Positions 44,833 through 56,650 of a stretch of DNA of 64,000 nucleotides are shown here, one piece after another. A program made the translations under genes and the position numbers. The stretch spans positions 69,233,349 through 69,297,348 of the forward strand of contig CM055099.1 of assembly GCA_029204225.1 (NCBI GenBank), written 5' to 3'. The notes beneath the pieces were generated by a model. It made no database searches, had not been told where the DNA came from, and saw only the letters and a program-made list of their open reading frames with translations. The stretch is from Diphasiastrum complanatum. Lineage: Eukaryota > Streptophyta > Lycopodiopsida > Lycopodiales > Lycopodiaceae. Positions within the stretch are counted from its first letter, which is position 1. Each line of letters begins with the position of its first letter.

Positions 44833-46918
44833 TACTGCTGATCACATCTTCACACTGCGTGCCTTGATTGAGGAGGCTAAGCACAGGAGAGAGAGGGTTT
44901 ACTGTTGTTTTGTGGACTTCAGGAAAGCCTTTGACTCTGTTCGTCGCTCATTGCTCATCTACAGACTTCAAGACCTCGGCTTCTCCACCGACATTGTTCT
45001 TGCTGTGATGGCACTTTATGAGCGTGTCCAGGGCTGTTTCCGACATAGCAGTGGCATATCTAATCACATCTGGAGCACTATTGGGGTGAAGCAAGGTTGT
45101 TCCCTCTCACCAATCCTCTTTGACTTGTATATTGATGAGTTGGAGAGACTCATTACACATGGTGGTGGTCATGGCTGCAGGCTTGGTGACATCTTGATTG
45201 CTATCCTCCTTTATGCCGATGATGTGGTATTGGGGTGGTCGACCAGAGAGGGTCTACAGCGACAGTTGGATTGCTTGCATGAGTTTTGTACCAGATGGGG
45301 CCTAGGGGTGAACATTGGGAAGACCAAGGTTATGGTCTTCAACACTTCGAGAGCATTCATGCAACGACAGGAGCTTACTTTGGGTGGGCAGGTTCTAGAG
45401 GTGGTCCCTTCCTATACATACCTGGGGGTCCTTTTCTCAGGTCCTACTTTTAGCATGAGACAGGCCGCTACCACTCGACTGGGGAAGGGACATGCTTCCC
45501 TTGTTCAGCTAGAGCGATTTTGCTTCCAGAAGTCCATCCAAGATGCTCGTAGTAAGTGTCGCCTCTTTGATACCATTGTTCCTCCCACGGCTTTATATGC
45601 GGCAGAGACAAGGTGTACAGGTCTCCCTTCTTCGCACTGGGCCAGTCTCTCACGATTACAGACCACCATGCTAGCTCGGGTGATTCGAGCGAAGCCTTCT
45701 GTTCCACACGAGATTCTCCTGGCTGAGTTTGCAGTTCCACCTATACAGATCGAGGCAGTTCACCTATATACAGAGAATACAGGCATTACCAGAGATAGAC
45801 AGGCGATACATACAGGTTGCACTATCCTCTTCACAGTGTCTTCACGATCAGGGCTACAAGTTATCATGGTTCTCTCAGGCCTCTCACCTCCTACTTACGT
45901 CATTTGGCATCTCCATCATAGAGCTCCCCTCAGGCACAAATCAGTATATCAGACGCTTCCTCTATCGCACATATCTAGAGCGGACTTGGCATAACCAATT
46001 AGGGGTTAAGCCAGCTTTCTACCGGACTCATTTCTTGGAGCTAGATGCATCAGGGACCGCGGTCATGCCGCGCTACTTGGACTCGGGACTGTCACATTGC
46101 CTCAGATTCACATTGGGGCAGCTCAGGGTGTCCTCTCATCAGCTAGCTATTGAGACCGGGACGTTCCACGGTATTCCCAGAGAGGAGCGGATTTGCCAAT
46201 TCTGCTCTCTAGGTGAGTCTGAGGAGCACTTTATCTTTAGGTGCCCTATATATTATGGTATCAGAGGGCGATATCATTGCCTGTTCCAAGAGATGCCTAC
46301 CACTCTATGCTCTCTCATAGCTTATGAGGACCCACGGTGTGTCGCTCTGATGGTACGCGAGATGTCCACACTACGGAGAGATTTATACGAGACACCCCAG
46401 CATTTTACCTCACAACCATTGATTACGTCGTTCTTTACTAGATGGAGATCGCGTGATGTAGTACCTGAGGATGAGGATTATGATGATGACGACGACGACG
46501 AGGATGATGGCCGCTCTCATGCTCATAGAGATCAGAGACAGAGGTGTACCTCCCACCATCATGTTACCACCAGGATTACTAGACATTCTACCCAGAGGCG
46601 TACTACTACTATTACATATGCACGTGCGCATGCTCACAAATGCTGCCGGCAGGCTCCAGTGCTTTCCCATTCTGTGGCTCGCATTACATCTTTTTACAGC
46701 ATCAGCAGCAGCACAGCCTTGACATCTTACCCTAGATATATGTGATTATTATGCGCACTCTCGCATACGTGTCTATTTTAGTTTGCACTAGATGTTTTCT
46801 TTATTACAGTTTGGAGACGTTTTTATACGCTCCCATGGTTACCACATACATGACATGTACTTCATTAGTCTTATATGCCTTTTGGCATGGAAAAGACATT
46901 AATAAAGCTTTCTTTCTT

Positions 46919-47013
<95 letters not shown>
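44833..47013 (+). mobile_element. LINE fragment L: RT to 3' end (C-related)
   Basis: Starts at TADHIFTLRALIEEAKHRRER with no CT tract before it, unlike other units. RT motifs CCFVDFRKAFDSVRR, GVKQGCSLSPILFDLYIDEL, LLYADDVVLG, KTKVMVFNTSRAF. A deletion near 45757 shifts the frame; the second frame runs to 46743 with GESEEHFIFRCPIYY (slightly shortened Cys/His motif) and an Asp run (EDYDDDDDDEDDG). Stem-loop 46868-46897, tail (CTTT)(CT)n 46911-47013. Confidence 0.88.
46868..46897 (+). promoter_or_regulatory. LINE 3' stem-loop, copy L
   Basis: GTCTT/AAGAC and ATGCC/GGCAT. Confidence 0.75.
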
Positions 47014-47015
<2 letters not shown>

Positions 47016-47373
47016 TTGGCCCGAATCATCCCATGAGGAACGGACTGCTTGGCCCAAATCATCCGGCATCCCTTGGTTTCTCACAGGAGATCATTGCTGC
47101 TATCATCACATTATATGAGAGAGTTTTGGCCAGATTTCGTGATGGAGATGGATGGTGTTCATACGGTCGGAGTAAAGCAGGGATGTCCTTTATCACCCAC
47201 CCTTTTTGCTTTATACATTGATGACCTTGAGCGTATTATTCAGGAAGAAGAGGGGGATGGCTGTCCTTTAGCAGATATTGTTATCCCCATCCTTCTTTAT
47301 GCACATGATGTGGTTTTACTATCTAGTTCAGCTACAGGACTTCAGCGACATCTAGATGCTTTGTATACTTTCT

Positions 47374-47439
<66 letters not shown>
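47014..47439 (+). mobile_element. LINE fragment M with inverted 5' end and internal (CT)n tail
   Basis: Bases 47014-47067 are LINE sequence in reverse: the minus strand reads MIWAKQSVPH then MIRAKQ. From about 47069 a forward RT segment follows (LGFSQEIIAAIITLYERV, GCPLSPTLFALYIDDL, LLYAHDVVLL, where YADD has become YAHD). It stops at ATACTTTCTG and passes straight into (CT)n (47375-47439) without any 3' UTR. Confidence 0.8.
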
Positions 47440-47441
<2 letters not shown>

Positions 47442-48390
47442 CGTAAGCAGTTAGGGGTTAAGCCAGCTTTCTACCGGACTCATTTCTTGGAGCTAGATGC
47501 ATCAGGGACCCCGGTCATGCCGCGCTACTTGGACTCGGGACTGTCACATTGCCTCAGATTCACTTTGGGCAGCTCAGGGTGTCCTCTCATCAACTAGCTA
47601 TTGAGACTGGGAGGTTCCATGGTATTCCCAGAGAGGAGCGGATTTGCCAGTTATGTTTTCTAGGTGAGGTGGAGTCTGAGGAGCACTTTATCTTTAGGTG
47701 CCCTGTATATTATGAGATCAGAGGGCGATATTATTGTCTGTTCCGAGGGATGCCTACCACTCTACGCTCTCTCATAGCTTATGAGGACCCACGGTGTGTC
47801 GCTCTGATGGTACGCGAAATATTCCTACTACGGAGAGATTTATACGAGACACCCCAGCATTTTACCTCACAGCCATTGATTACTTCATTCTTTACTAGGC
47901 GAAGATCACGTGATTTAGTGCCTGAGGATGAGGTTTATGATTATGACGACGACGAGGATGATGGCCGCTCTCATGCTCATAGAGATGAGACAGTGTACCT
48001 CCTACCATCATGTTACTACCAGGATTACCAAACATCCTACACAGAGGCGTACTACTACTACTATTACAAATGTACGTGCTCAGGCTCACAGACGACGCCA
48101 GCAGGCTCCAGCGCTTTCCCATTCTGTGGCTCACATCACATCTTTTTACAGCATCAGTACAGCAGCAACAGCACAGCCTTGACATCCTACCATGGATACA
48201 TATGATTACTATGCGCACACTCTCGCATACATGTCTGTTTTAGTTTGCACTAAATGTTCTTATTACAATTTGGAGACGTTTTTTTACGCTCCCATGGTTA
48301 CCACATACTTGATATGTACTTCATTAGTCTTATATGCCTTTTGGCATGGAAAAGACATTAATTAAGCTTTCTTTCTTTCTTTCTTTCTTG
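47440..48390 (+). mobile_element. LINE fragment N: ORF2 C-terminus to 3' end
   Basis: Starts near RKQLGVKPAFYRTHFLELD, has CQLCFLGEVESEEHFIFRC, the Asp-rich tail region and a 3' UTR with stem-loop 48327-48356 and a short (CTTT)n tail (48368-48390). It closes cluster 3. Nearly identical to S6 and L over the shared part. Confidence 0.85.
48327..48356 (+). promoter_or_regulatory. LINE 3' stem-loop, copy N
   Basis: GTCTT/AAGAC and ATGCC/GGCAT; TTAATTAAGC replaces TTAATAAAGC. Confidence 0.7.
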
Positions 48391-49779
48391 GGTACTACAC
48401 CCGGTGTTGACTAAGAAGCAAATGATAATCAGCAAGAAGAAAGAAAAATAATAATAATAATAATAACAACAACTCAAGTAAAATAAAATAAAAAACACGG
48501 ACCATAACATGTAAACGAGTTACCGAGACATAGAAAAAATACCCAAGGGACTAGTTGATTATTTATGTAAAATGATTGTCAATCACTACCCAATACTCAA
48601 GGTATATGACATCATGCCTGAACAAACGCATATTTGAAGATCACCATGTTCCTATAAATGGTTTTGGCTTCAAGCAACTTGGAAGGAGTACCCAATGGCT
48701 GGCATATTCTCAACTCATGCAGAGGTTGTCACTTCTTCGCTCTATTCATTATGGGTCCCTTTGGGGACACTTTATTGGCACAAACTATTTGAATGCCTCC
48801 TATTTTAAGATTTATTCATTCAGACCACAATGCTTTTAGGATCACATTGATGGTCTCATTTTTTCTAGGCAAAGCAAAGTCTTAGTGAGAGGCATATAGA
48901 CGAGATGCTTACCCTTCAGATTGGTGTATTCTTCTCAAGGATCTTATTCATGCTATGGGAAAAGTCACAGGATGTTCCCTATGCAGCGGCTGACCAAGAT
49001 ATATGTCATGTGCCACATGATATTCCAAATGCTATAGAGTGAGGTTGCAGATATATGTCATGGGCTACAAGATATTGGAGATGAGATTCTTGTATATGAT
49101 CTAAATGCTGCAAAGATTCTAATTGCAGTAGAGGTTCTAGCTAGTACACCTAATGTAGTGGTTTTGGCAGGGGTTACATGTCCAAATGGGGTAGAGGGTC
49201 ATCTCCATCTTCCTCCTGGTTCTATAGCTTGAGATTGTTTTGCTTGGGTACATCATTTCATCAATCCTCCTCGGTTCTTGCTATTGTTCCAAAACTTCCA
49301 AGTGTTATAAATGGAGCTATATGGTAGAGTATGTATATCCAGAGTTGTCAAATGAGTTTGCATCTGTTGAGTTCCATGGTTTTTGTAATGAGACCCACTT
49401 TTTTAAAGTTTATACCCTTGCCTCTCTAGTTTGTCAAAGGAGTGTGATGTTCTTGCAATTCTGTCATAGATTCATGTTCTTGTAGCAGTCGGCATGTATG
49501 CCAGTCTCTTCTGTATTCAATGACAGTTCCTAGTTCATTGTAGCAATTCTTGTCAGTACAGTTCTATGTACATATTTACACAATTTATTATTGTTCGGCC
49601 CATTCAAAATTCACCTTCAACACTTCAAATTGGGCACACTATTTCGAAGTAAACGTTTAAATTCCCTACCGCCCCAATTTGGTAGATGGTAGGCTACAAA
49701 TAGATGGAGACATTATTGATGAGTTGATTGATTTGGACATTCGACCAAGGGCTAGTTCATGATAATATGAGCATCCTTA
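48391..49779. other. Intron sequence, unassigned
   Basis: A short (AAT)n run near 48448-48466. Bases 48700-49500 have coding-like stretches on the plus strand, interrupted by stops, which I cannot assign to a family. They may be part of the gypsy element's LTR. Confidence 0.3.
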
Positions 49780-49787
49780 GTTAAAGA

Positions 49788-50010
49788 CAAAGTTCTAGGT
49801 GCCGTGGTACGGCACCTGGTATGGCACGGGTGCCGTACAGGTGCCGTGGAACTCAAGTTCCACGGCACCCACGGCACCTGTTTTTTTTTTTTTTAAGTCA
49901 TTTTTAGTGGAAAAAACTAAAAATTTAAAAAAAAACAGGTGTCATACAACGGCACGTGTGCCTTGGTATGGCACCTGGACCCCACGGCACCTGTGCCATG
50001 CGGTACTTTG
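49788..50010. mobile_element. hAT-type MITE, 223 bp
   Basis: Ends CAAAGTTC and (reverse complement) CAAAGTAC form short terminal inverted repeats. Subterminal arms are dense in GGTGCCGTG/CACGGCACC motifs. A perfect 8-bp direct repeat GTTAAAGA flanks it (49780-49787 and 50011-50018), the size typical of hAT. No ORF. Confidence 0.8.
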
Positions 50011-50091
50011 GTTAAAGATTGCTTTATATTTTGACATTCTGTTGGCTTTTCATGCTTACATGACATTTTTATCACAATAGCATACATCACA

Positions 50092-50103
50092 TGGTATCAG
50101 AGC
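50092..50103 (+). promoter_or_regulatory. Primer-binding site (initiator tRNA-Met type)
   Basis: TGGTATCAGAGC, the usual plant LTR-retrotransposon site. Confidence 0.75.
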
Positions 50104-51003
50104 ACTTTCTTGGCCTGCTTTAAATTAGTTAACACGTCACGATTTTTTTGAAGTACCTCTTACTTTTCCACATCCTACATTTTTACATTCCTACTTTTTT
50201 GTCATTTTTTTGTTTTTCAGCCCTATCCCAATTCCAATTTATCACTTTTTTTTAATCCATACTTTTTTCTACTTTTTGCCCTTTTACTTTTTTGCCATTG
50301 GTTTGTTTTTCAGCCCTATTAAAATTCCAATTTATCATTTTTTAACAGCGTCCCTTTTCCATTTTCATCCCTTTCTTTAAGTTCTTGCCCTATTATAGTT
50401 TGATACTACCCTATTCATTCCAAGTTGTTAAAACTTCTTTGCTTTCTATTTACTGTTAGATGCCTACTACTCATGCTTCTTCTAAATTTTATCACATTAA
50501 AACGCCAACTCCTACTGCCCCACCTCATCTTCTTGATCCAACTCTCCCTACTACTAGTCATCCAAGATTGCTTTTTTCAGATTTCCAGAATGAGGTGCAA
50601 CTTCTTTTTACTTTGATTCTTCAAATAGGATTGAGTTGAGCAGTTAGTTTCACAAGTTGGCTAGTTTTGCACACAGACAAAGGACTTCTCTACTAATAAA
50701 GCTTGGCCTAACTTCAAGAGGATGCTTTGGGACACTATGATTGATCCTACATGGCTTTTTCGCAACCACCAACAGACTGATGATACATCCTTTGAATGTG
50801 GCAAGCATTTTGCTGAATTTTCTTACTTCTTCAGGAATTGATTTTGCTATGCCACTTACTAGTACTTGCCCCAACATAAAGTATGACCACTATTATGCCT
50901 AAGCCTACTCTTCAACCTCCTATGTCACTTGGGCACACCTTGTGGATGGTCGTTCTCCTCTCACTGTTAGTTCTCTTGTGTTTGTTGTCATACTCCTGAA
51001 GAC

Positions 51004-51270
51004 ATGTCTAAAATACACTCTAGAAACCTTTGTTTCAGGTGTGAGAATCTTGATCACCATACTAGGAATTGTAAGCCACCAATTCCTCTTATTGCCATCC
51101 ATGTTCATGATGTTGATGATCCCAATGACTCTGAGGTATACATCATCGAGGAAGCTATCGCTTTTGAGTCTCCCAACACTATTGGGTGTCTTGCCTGGCT
51201 TGCCTATGCTACTTGGCTTGGCACAATAGGTCTACGTCATATCCAACTATTCTTACATAATACACTCTGA
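51004..51270 (+). pseudogene. Gypsy gag nucleocapsid remnant with CCHC knuckle
   Basis: CFRCENLDHHTRNC fits CX2CX4HX4C. The knuckle is complete, but the surrounding frame is short and stops at 51268. Confidence 0.7.
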
Positions 51271-51449
51271 GGTAAACATCATTGAGGGACCTCTCTCTTT
51301 TGAGTCTCCTGACACTATTGAGTGTCTTGCCTACTATGCTACTTGGCTTGGCAAGGTAGGTCCAAGTCATATCTAGTTACCGATAAAGAATTTAACACTC
51401 GTAGATTCTCACAACAAAGGTTCTTCATACAGCAACAAAGTTAGGGCTC

Positions 51450-51690
51450 ATGTCCGTGCAACACCTATCGATGCTTGACATAGAAGAAGTTGGTAGTTCT
51501 CACTCCTTTCAAAGCATCAATGTTCTCCAAGGTATTCACTCTCATATTAGAGACTTTAAATCTCAAGTCTTTTTACATATTATCCTAGTTGAATAAAACA
51601 TTATTCTTGGAGCTTATTGGTTTGCACTACTTGGGGATGTTACCATGAACTCGACAACTTTCTATCACTCAAGATGGGCATCCTTGCACC
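51450..51690 (+). pseudogene. Gypsy protease end remnant
   Basis: NIILGAYWFALLGDVTMNS resembles the DxILGxxWLxxLG motif that closes Ty3-type protease domains. A stop precedes it (near 51591); no catalytic DSG/DTG is visible. Confidence 0.5.
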
Positions 51691-52013
51691 CTTGTTGGAA
51701 TCGATTCTAGTCCCGAGTATCTACAAAACCACTTGTCGGGAGCCTTGCTAATGCTTATTGTGCAACTATCATATGCGTTCATTCTACTACTACCTATTGA
51801 TTCTCCCCTAGTATGCCCGCAATCTTTGTTTCATTGTAACAATATTGCCATGTGTTTGATGAACCTCAATCCATGCCGCCATTACATAACGTCAACCACC
51901 ACACTGATTCTTCATGATGCAGTCCCGGCCCTAATTGCATGTCTCACTCACCAAGAGCAAGCTAAAGTTCAACATCAGGTAAGTGGTTTATAGTAACATG
52001 GTCTAGGTGGTAA

Positions 52014-52330
52014 TTGGTGTTTGTGTATTATCGTGCTCTGAACGATATTACTATTTATAAACAATATCTTATTCCTCGCGTGGACGATCTTTTTGACCAG
52101 CTAAGTAAAACCTATGTGTTTGCTATAATAGACCATTCAGAGCATCATCGAATTTGTACACATCTTGGAGATTAACCAATTTCCGTATAGTTTTTGGCCT
52201 ACATGAGTTTTGTGTCTTATCTTTGTCATAACAAATGCCCCACCTACTTTTCAAAATGGTAGGCATAACATCTGTGACTTGGTTTATTTTGATGAGATTC
52301 TTATCCACCATTCTAAACTGAGTCCTCACA
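52014..52330 (+). pseudogene. Gypsy reverse transcriptase remnant
   Basis: YYRALNDITIYKQYLIPRVD followed by DLFDQLSKTYVFAIIDHS matches the first RT blocks; TNAPPTFQ and DLVYFDEILIHHSKLSPH follow after frameshifts (YLDD-type box reads YFDE). Confidence 0.7.
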
Positions 52331-52580
52331 TTGGATGTTTGGCTTCTGCTTACAGTTCTAGATGATCACCAAATGCTCAAAATGATCAATATATGAACTC
52401 AACCCACTGATGTTCATGAAATTTGCATGCTTTTAGACCTTGCTACTTTGGAAGATCTTATTCCCCATGTATAGCCTACCCTTTACAAGCCTTGCTTCAC
52501 AAAGATGCTGCTCTTGACATGACTTCTACCAGTCAAGAGGCCTTTGATCATCTCGAACGTGTTGTTACTTCATAAGACAT

Positions 52581-54674
52581 AGTTGCAAAGGCATATTGGT
52601 GGTATTTGGAAGCTACATTCTTAGATATAAGACTCTCAAGTTTGGCCCTAATACAGCCATTAATCCTTTGCAACTTTTGTCAGATCATACACTTGACAGC
52701 ATATCTACTACGATTCAATGATTATGTTATGGCATTCTTCGGCCATGATGCTCATATTGATGTTGCATATTGGCAATCCTAGGTGATACGCATGTTTGTA
52801 GTACATTTATAGGTGACATCTCTGTTGCTGATGACAAGATACTTGCTTATGTTTATCATGATTCCTTCATCTAACATTCATGGGCGATTTGTAGCTTTTG
52901 TCTTCTCATTTATGCCATTCGCATAGCTTGATAGACTTTCATGTCACTATCATCAGTAGTAGTTTACACTTCTCATGAGCCATGTTGTGGCTTTTAGTTC
53001 AGCATGGACACTTTTGCAGCTGCTCATTTAACATATGCACCTTTGCAACCTTTATACGACCACAAGGTGCCTTGAAAACATGTGTAATTGCCCCAACATT
53101 GATCCAAAGAGATCTTGAAAAGTAAAAGAAAAAGCACAACAATGATGAAATGCCAAAACTTGGAAGGGAATTCAAAGAGGCATCACAATATGTAAATGCA
53201 TCAAAAATGCCCGAGTGTACGAAGATTGATGATATTAAAAATCACCCAAAGAGGAGACTGGCACACACATGAACAAGTTTTCATAAACTTGAGAAGTGGG
53301 CATCATGGCCTAGTACCTACCCTCTGAAACTTTAACTGAAAAACTTGCACAATTTCTTCGGCACCCAATAGAGAAAAATATACAGATCTAGAAATTTTAA
53401 AATAAGAGGAATGTAAAGCAGACTGGAAGAAAAAGTAAACATAAGAATTGTCTCCCCAAAACTCAAAAAAATGAAGAAGAAAGATGCTCTATAATAAAGT
53501 TACAAGCTAAATAACAAAAGTATTGAAAGGAAATGCGGAAACAATGGCAAATGCACAACTCAAATGAATACACATTGGCAAATTTATAGAAAATCTAGGT
53601 AACCATAGTCTAACTGTATCTAGTAGCCTTTGGCATTACAGTGGAGGTAGAGGTAATTGTGAAGTAGTGTTTTCCAAGAGTATCTAGTAGCATGGACAGT
53701 AAACTGGATATAAAAATGCTATTTTGAAGGGTCATCAGAGATTATGGAAGATATATCCAGATGTTATGAATGAAAAGGAACCACAAATACTGCAGGCCCG
53801 TCACAAAATCAGCTGGCCCTCTAACAGATTACTTGTGAATGCACTATTCAACCATAACAAGGCAATGACCAATAACCATGGCTAGGCATGTGGCCCAAGC
53901 TCATCATATGTGTCATATGCCTGCAACACAGTCAGTTGATCTCGCAAGCTGCCGGAAATGCAAAGATAAGACAACAGTTGTGAACCTATCCGTGAGTCCG
54001 AAGGTAGTCGGGACACGATGAGAAGCTAAATGGCAAGCTGCCTGGGTGACAATTTGACCATTGTGCCATCTCAATTGGCTGCATTACCCAAGTTGAGTCG
54101 GAGTCAGAAAGAGCAGATCAACCTACTAATAATCATTTGAGGCAACAACCAGCAGGTAGGGTACCTGAATAGCATTCTAAGGCAGGTTCTGGTTGTCCAA
54201 GCACAATTAACAGCCCAACAGCCAATAGTTGCAGTTCTTGAGCTTCAAGAGAGGTCCCTCACAAAACTCTGTGAATCTAATCTGATATATTGTTGCAAAG
54301 CAGCAAAAAGAAAGGTTCCGAGTATAGTTTTTCTGGCATATATATTGAAAGGCTTGGAATGAAACTCAACTTCGCATGCAAAGACATGAAAAACAAGATC
54401 TAGAAGCTAAAATACACGCTGCTACTATGTGCAGATCCTGGTAGCAAGAAGACTTTTCTAGCTTCTTCAGAAACATCTAGGTATGCTTGGACAAGTTCTC
54501 TTGCAATACATATCAAGAGGCTTGCTTACCAGTCTATTCAATCCAAGAAAAAAATTGGCATATAATTATTTGAAGTCAATCTTGAAACATAGCATAAAAC
54601 AGGACAAACAATCAGAAATTTAATAAAACAGGTCTTCAATAGTTGAATCAGTTTGTAAATATGGAGAAACTTAC
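52581..54674. other. Intron, no gene seen
   Basis: About 2.1 kb without a supported feature; the first few hundred bases may be more gypsy remains. Confidence 0.4.
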
Positions 54675-54866
54675 ATGTCAATAAGAAGTTTGATCAAGAC
54701 ACTCGCTGCAATATCTGCAGTCTCAAGTACGATATTTCCAGTCTGATTGTTCGGCAAAACAGGAACCAGGGCAAGACCAGTGCTGCTTGAACTAGCGCCC
54801 ACTGAACATACTGCAGTGATGACCTCCTCTATCTCCACTTCACTCAAACGCAGAGGCTGTTGCTCA
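54675..54866 (-). CDS. Host gene exon 3 of the window
   Basis: This 192-bp exon has acceptor GGCAG|T and donor AT|GTAAGT, a near-consensus plant donor. It encodes EQQPLRLSEVEIEEVITAVC, a Ser/Pro loop, and then LETADIAASVLIKLLID, which reads as amphipathic helices. It takes one base from and gives two bases to its neighbours, and both joins (Cys before, Met after) are in frame. It stands alone between introns of 8.3 and 10.6 kb. Confidence 0.85.
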
Positions 54867-56129
54867 CTGCCACATGAAGGAAAATTATACATGAAGGACA
54901 TCATAACCAAAAGAACGCCAGCTAACAGCAGAAGTACTGACATATGTCCTCCAACCTTGACTGTATTCTACTATCTTCGCAAGAATGAAACATCAAAATG
55001 AACATCTCCTTGTTCTTTGCAGAGCAAAGCAAGTAAATAACTCAACTCATCACATGACTAAAAGCTGAACACATAGTAACATCAAGAACTTAGTTACAAT
55101 GAGGGACTGATAAATTCTTCCCAAGGCATAGTACAGTCTAGATTTAGGGAAATTCCTTTCATGAGCATAGAAGCAGCAAAAGGCTACCAATCTCCACATT
55201 TAACAACAATAGCTAAACCAAAGGCCATAGTGTGTAGAATGAAGGTCAAACGATGGTGCATGAGGATCACAAGAACTTTGGGAGTTTGCGAGTTATTGCA
55301 AAGATCCAAATGCCTAAGAAAGTAGTTAGTCAACATGGAACATTTCTCAAATAGTAGCATTAGTTCTAAGGTGCCATGTTGGACACCATTCAATGAACCC
55401 TAAAAATTAATCCCTCCGCACTTAGGAACATCACAAGAAGGAAGTTCTTCCATAACCGTAAATACTGTCTCTTGGGCTTTTGTACAGAATGCTTCCTCTT
55501 GACAGATGGTCCTTTTGCAAGAAAAACAGATTAGCACCAAACTTAATTTGTTGATTTATTCATATATCAATAATTCCTCAAAAAATCGCTTGCTAAAGAC
55601 TAGATATGATCAATAGCTTTTGTTGATACGTTTTATAACCTGATCTCATCATTGCAACAATGAAACCAGCAACACAAAAGTGCTCTGAGAGGATATTCTG
55701 CAATGGAAGTACCTCCAACATAGCCAAAGACCAAATAACCTTCAGAACTTTCTTATGTAATATAAGTGAGATTTCAAAGTTTGATAGTTCATCATACTTT
55801 GATGCTAACAGCTATATCCATGCACTAAACATACACAGTGTACAACAGGCCTTGTGGTCAACAAGCTTTTTCTTCAAATGTTTTGGCAAGGCCTCTACAC
55901 AGCTTAATTCATCAAGAAAAGTACCAGCCCCAACCAAGCATGAAAAAATGGCAGCCAAGGATTGCCATGCAACGCACTGTCTTTCTTCCCCCTCTTTGTC
56001 TCACAAACTCATGCTCTCTCCAAATCATGTGGATATTGAGCACAATCTGGATAATTGTACGGTTTCTCACTTCCATTGTCAAAACAAAGATACTCTGAAG
56101 CCACTTACATAATTTCTTAAACAAAAACC
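54867..56129. other. Host intron, no element recognised
   Basis: Plus-strand frames up to 150 codons (55660-56112) show no recognised domain and are probably chance ORFs in AT-rich sequence. Confidence 0.4.
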
Positions 56130-56650
56130 AATTTGCATCACCTCACATATTTTACCCACAAACTTCAAAAACTGGACGCCCTTAGGCAGAGGGCAAAGCT
56201 TAGGGGCACTTATAAAAATAGAGGAGCATAGAAAAGTGTTCCACGGAGCCAAAGACACAAAAAGTGGATCTCCTTTTGAAATGGCAAAGCACATTTTGTC
56301 GATACCATCTCCTACATTACGTACATAGGATTTAGGGGCCCGTAGGTGTGGGAGCAACCCCCGGGTCCCAACCATTCCACTTATGATTACGATTATGGAA
56401 TTGCAACGGCCTCGATTCTTCTTCCACAGCAGGTGATGTACAAGATTTTATTAAGCATGGAGACATAATATTTAATACAAAGCATGAGAGTCATCAGTGC
56501 AGTCTACCTAACTTTTCTGGTCTCACATGGGAATCAGTATACAGAGAGGAATTGAGACCTCCAGGTGGCAAAGGACTGGTTGAAGTGGTGGGTTTATGAA
56601 AAGGTCCTCTTCAGGCATCTCTTAGAGTCGTGTGGGCATGATGAGTGAGC
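56130..56650 (+). mobile_element. Ancient LINE relic D spanning the ORF1/ORF2 junction
   Basis: ORF1-end nucleotides matching B (CCCTTAGGCAGAGGGCAAAG near 56181) lead to TAG 56326 and the hairpin. Then the endonuclease N-terminus with indels: WNCNGLDSSSTAGDVQDFIK, FSGLTWESVYREELRPPGGK. It ends near 56650. No (CT)n nearby. Confidence 0.7.
56326..56369 (+). promoter_or_regulatory. ORF1 UAG stop plus readthrough-like hairpin, relic D
   Basis: TAG 56326-56328, GATTTA, then GGGGCCCG (56335-56342) opposite CGGGTCCC (56362-56369): eight pairs including one G-U, plus GG/CC inside. A later indel breaks the ORF2 frame. Confidence 0.55.

Larger units (their letters stand above)
50092..52580 (+). mobile_element. 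Decayed Ty3/gypsy-type LTR retrotransposon (internal region)
   Basis: In order: primer-binding site, gag start (ATG 50460, MPTTHASSKFYHIKTP), zinc knuckle, protease end, RT and a connection-like segment (LLHKDAALDMTSTSQEAFDH near 52495). All frames are interrupted. LTR limits could not be set; the MITE lies just upstream, probably within the 5' LTR. Order gag-PR-RT without integrase before RT fits Ty3, not Ty1. Confidence 0.7.

Noticed and set aside
55660-56112. 150-codon plus-strand ORF in a host intron
   Set aside because: No recognisable domain, no splice-compatible context on that strand, composition like the surrounding intron.
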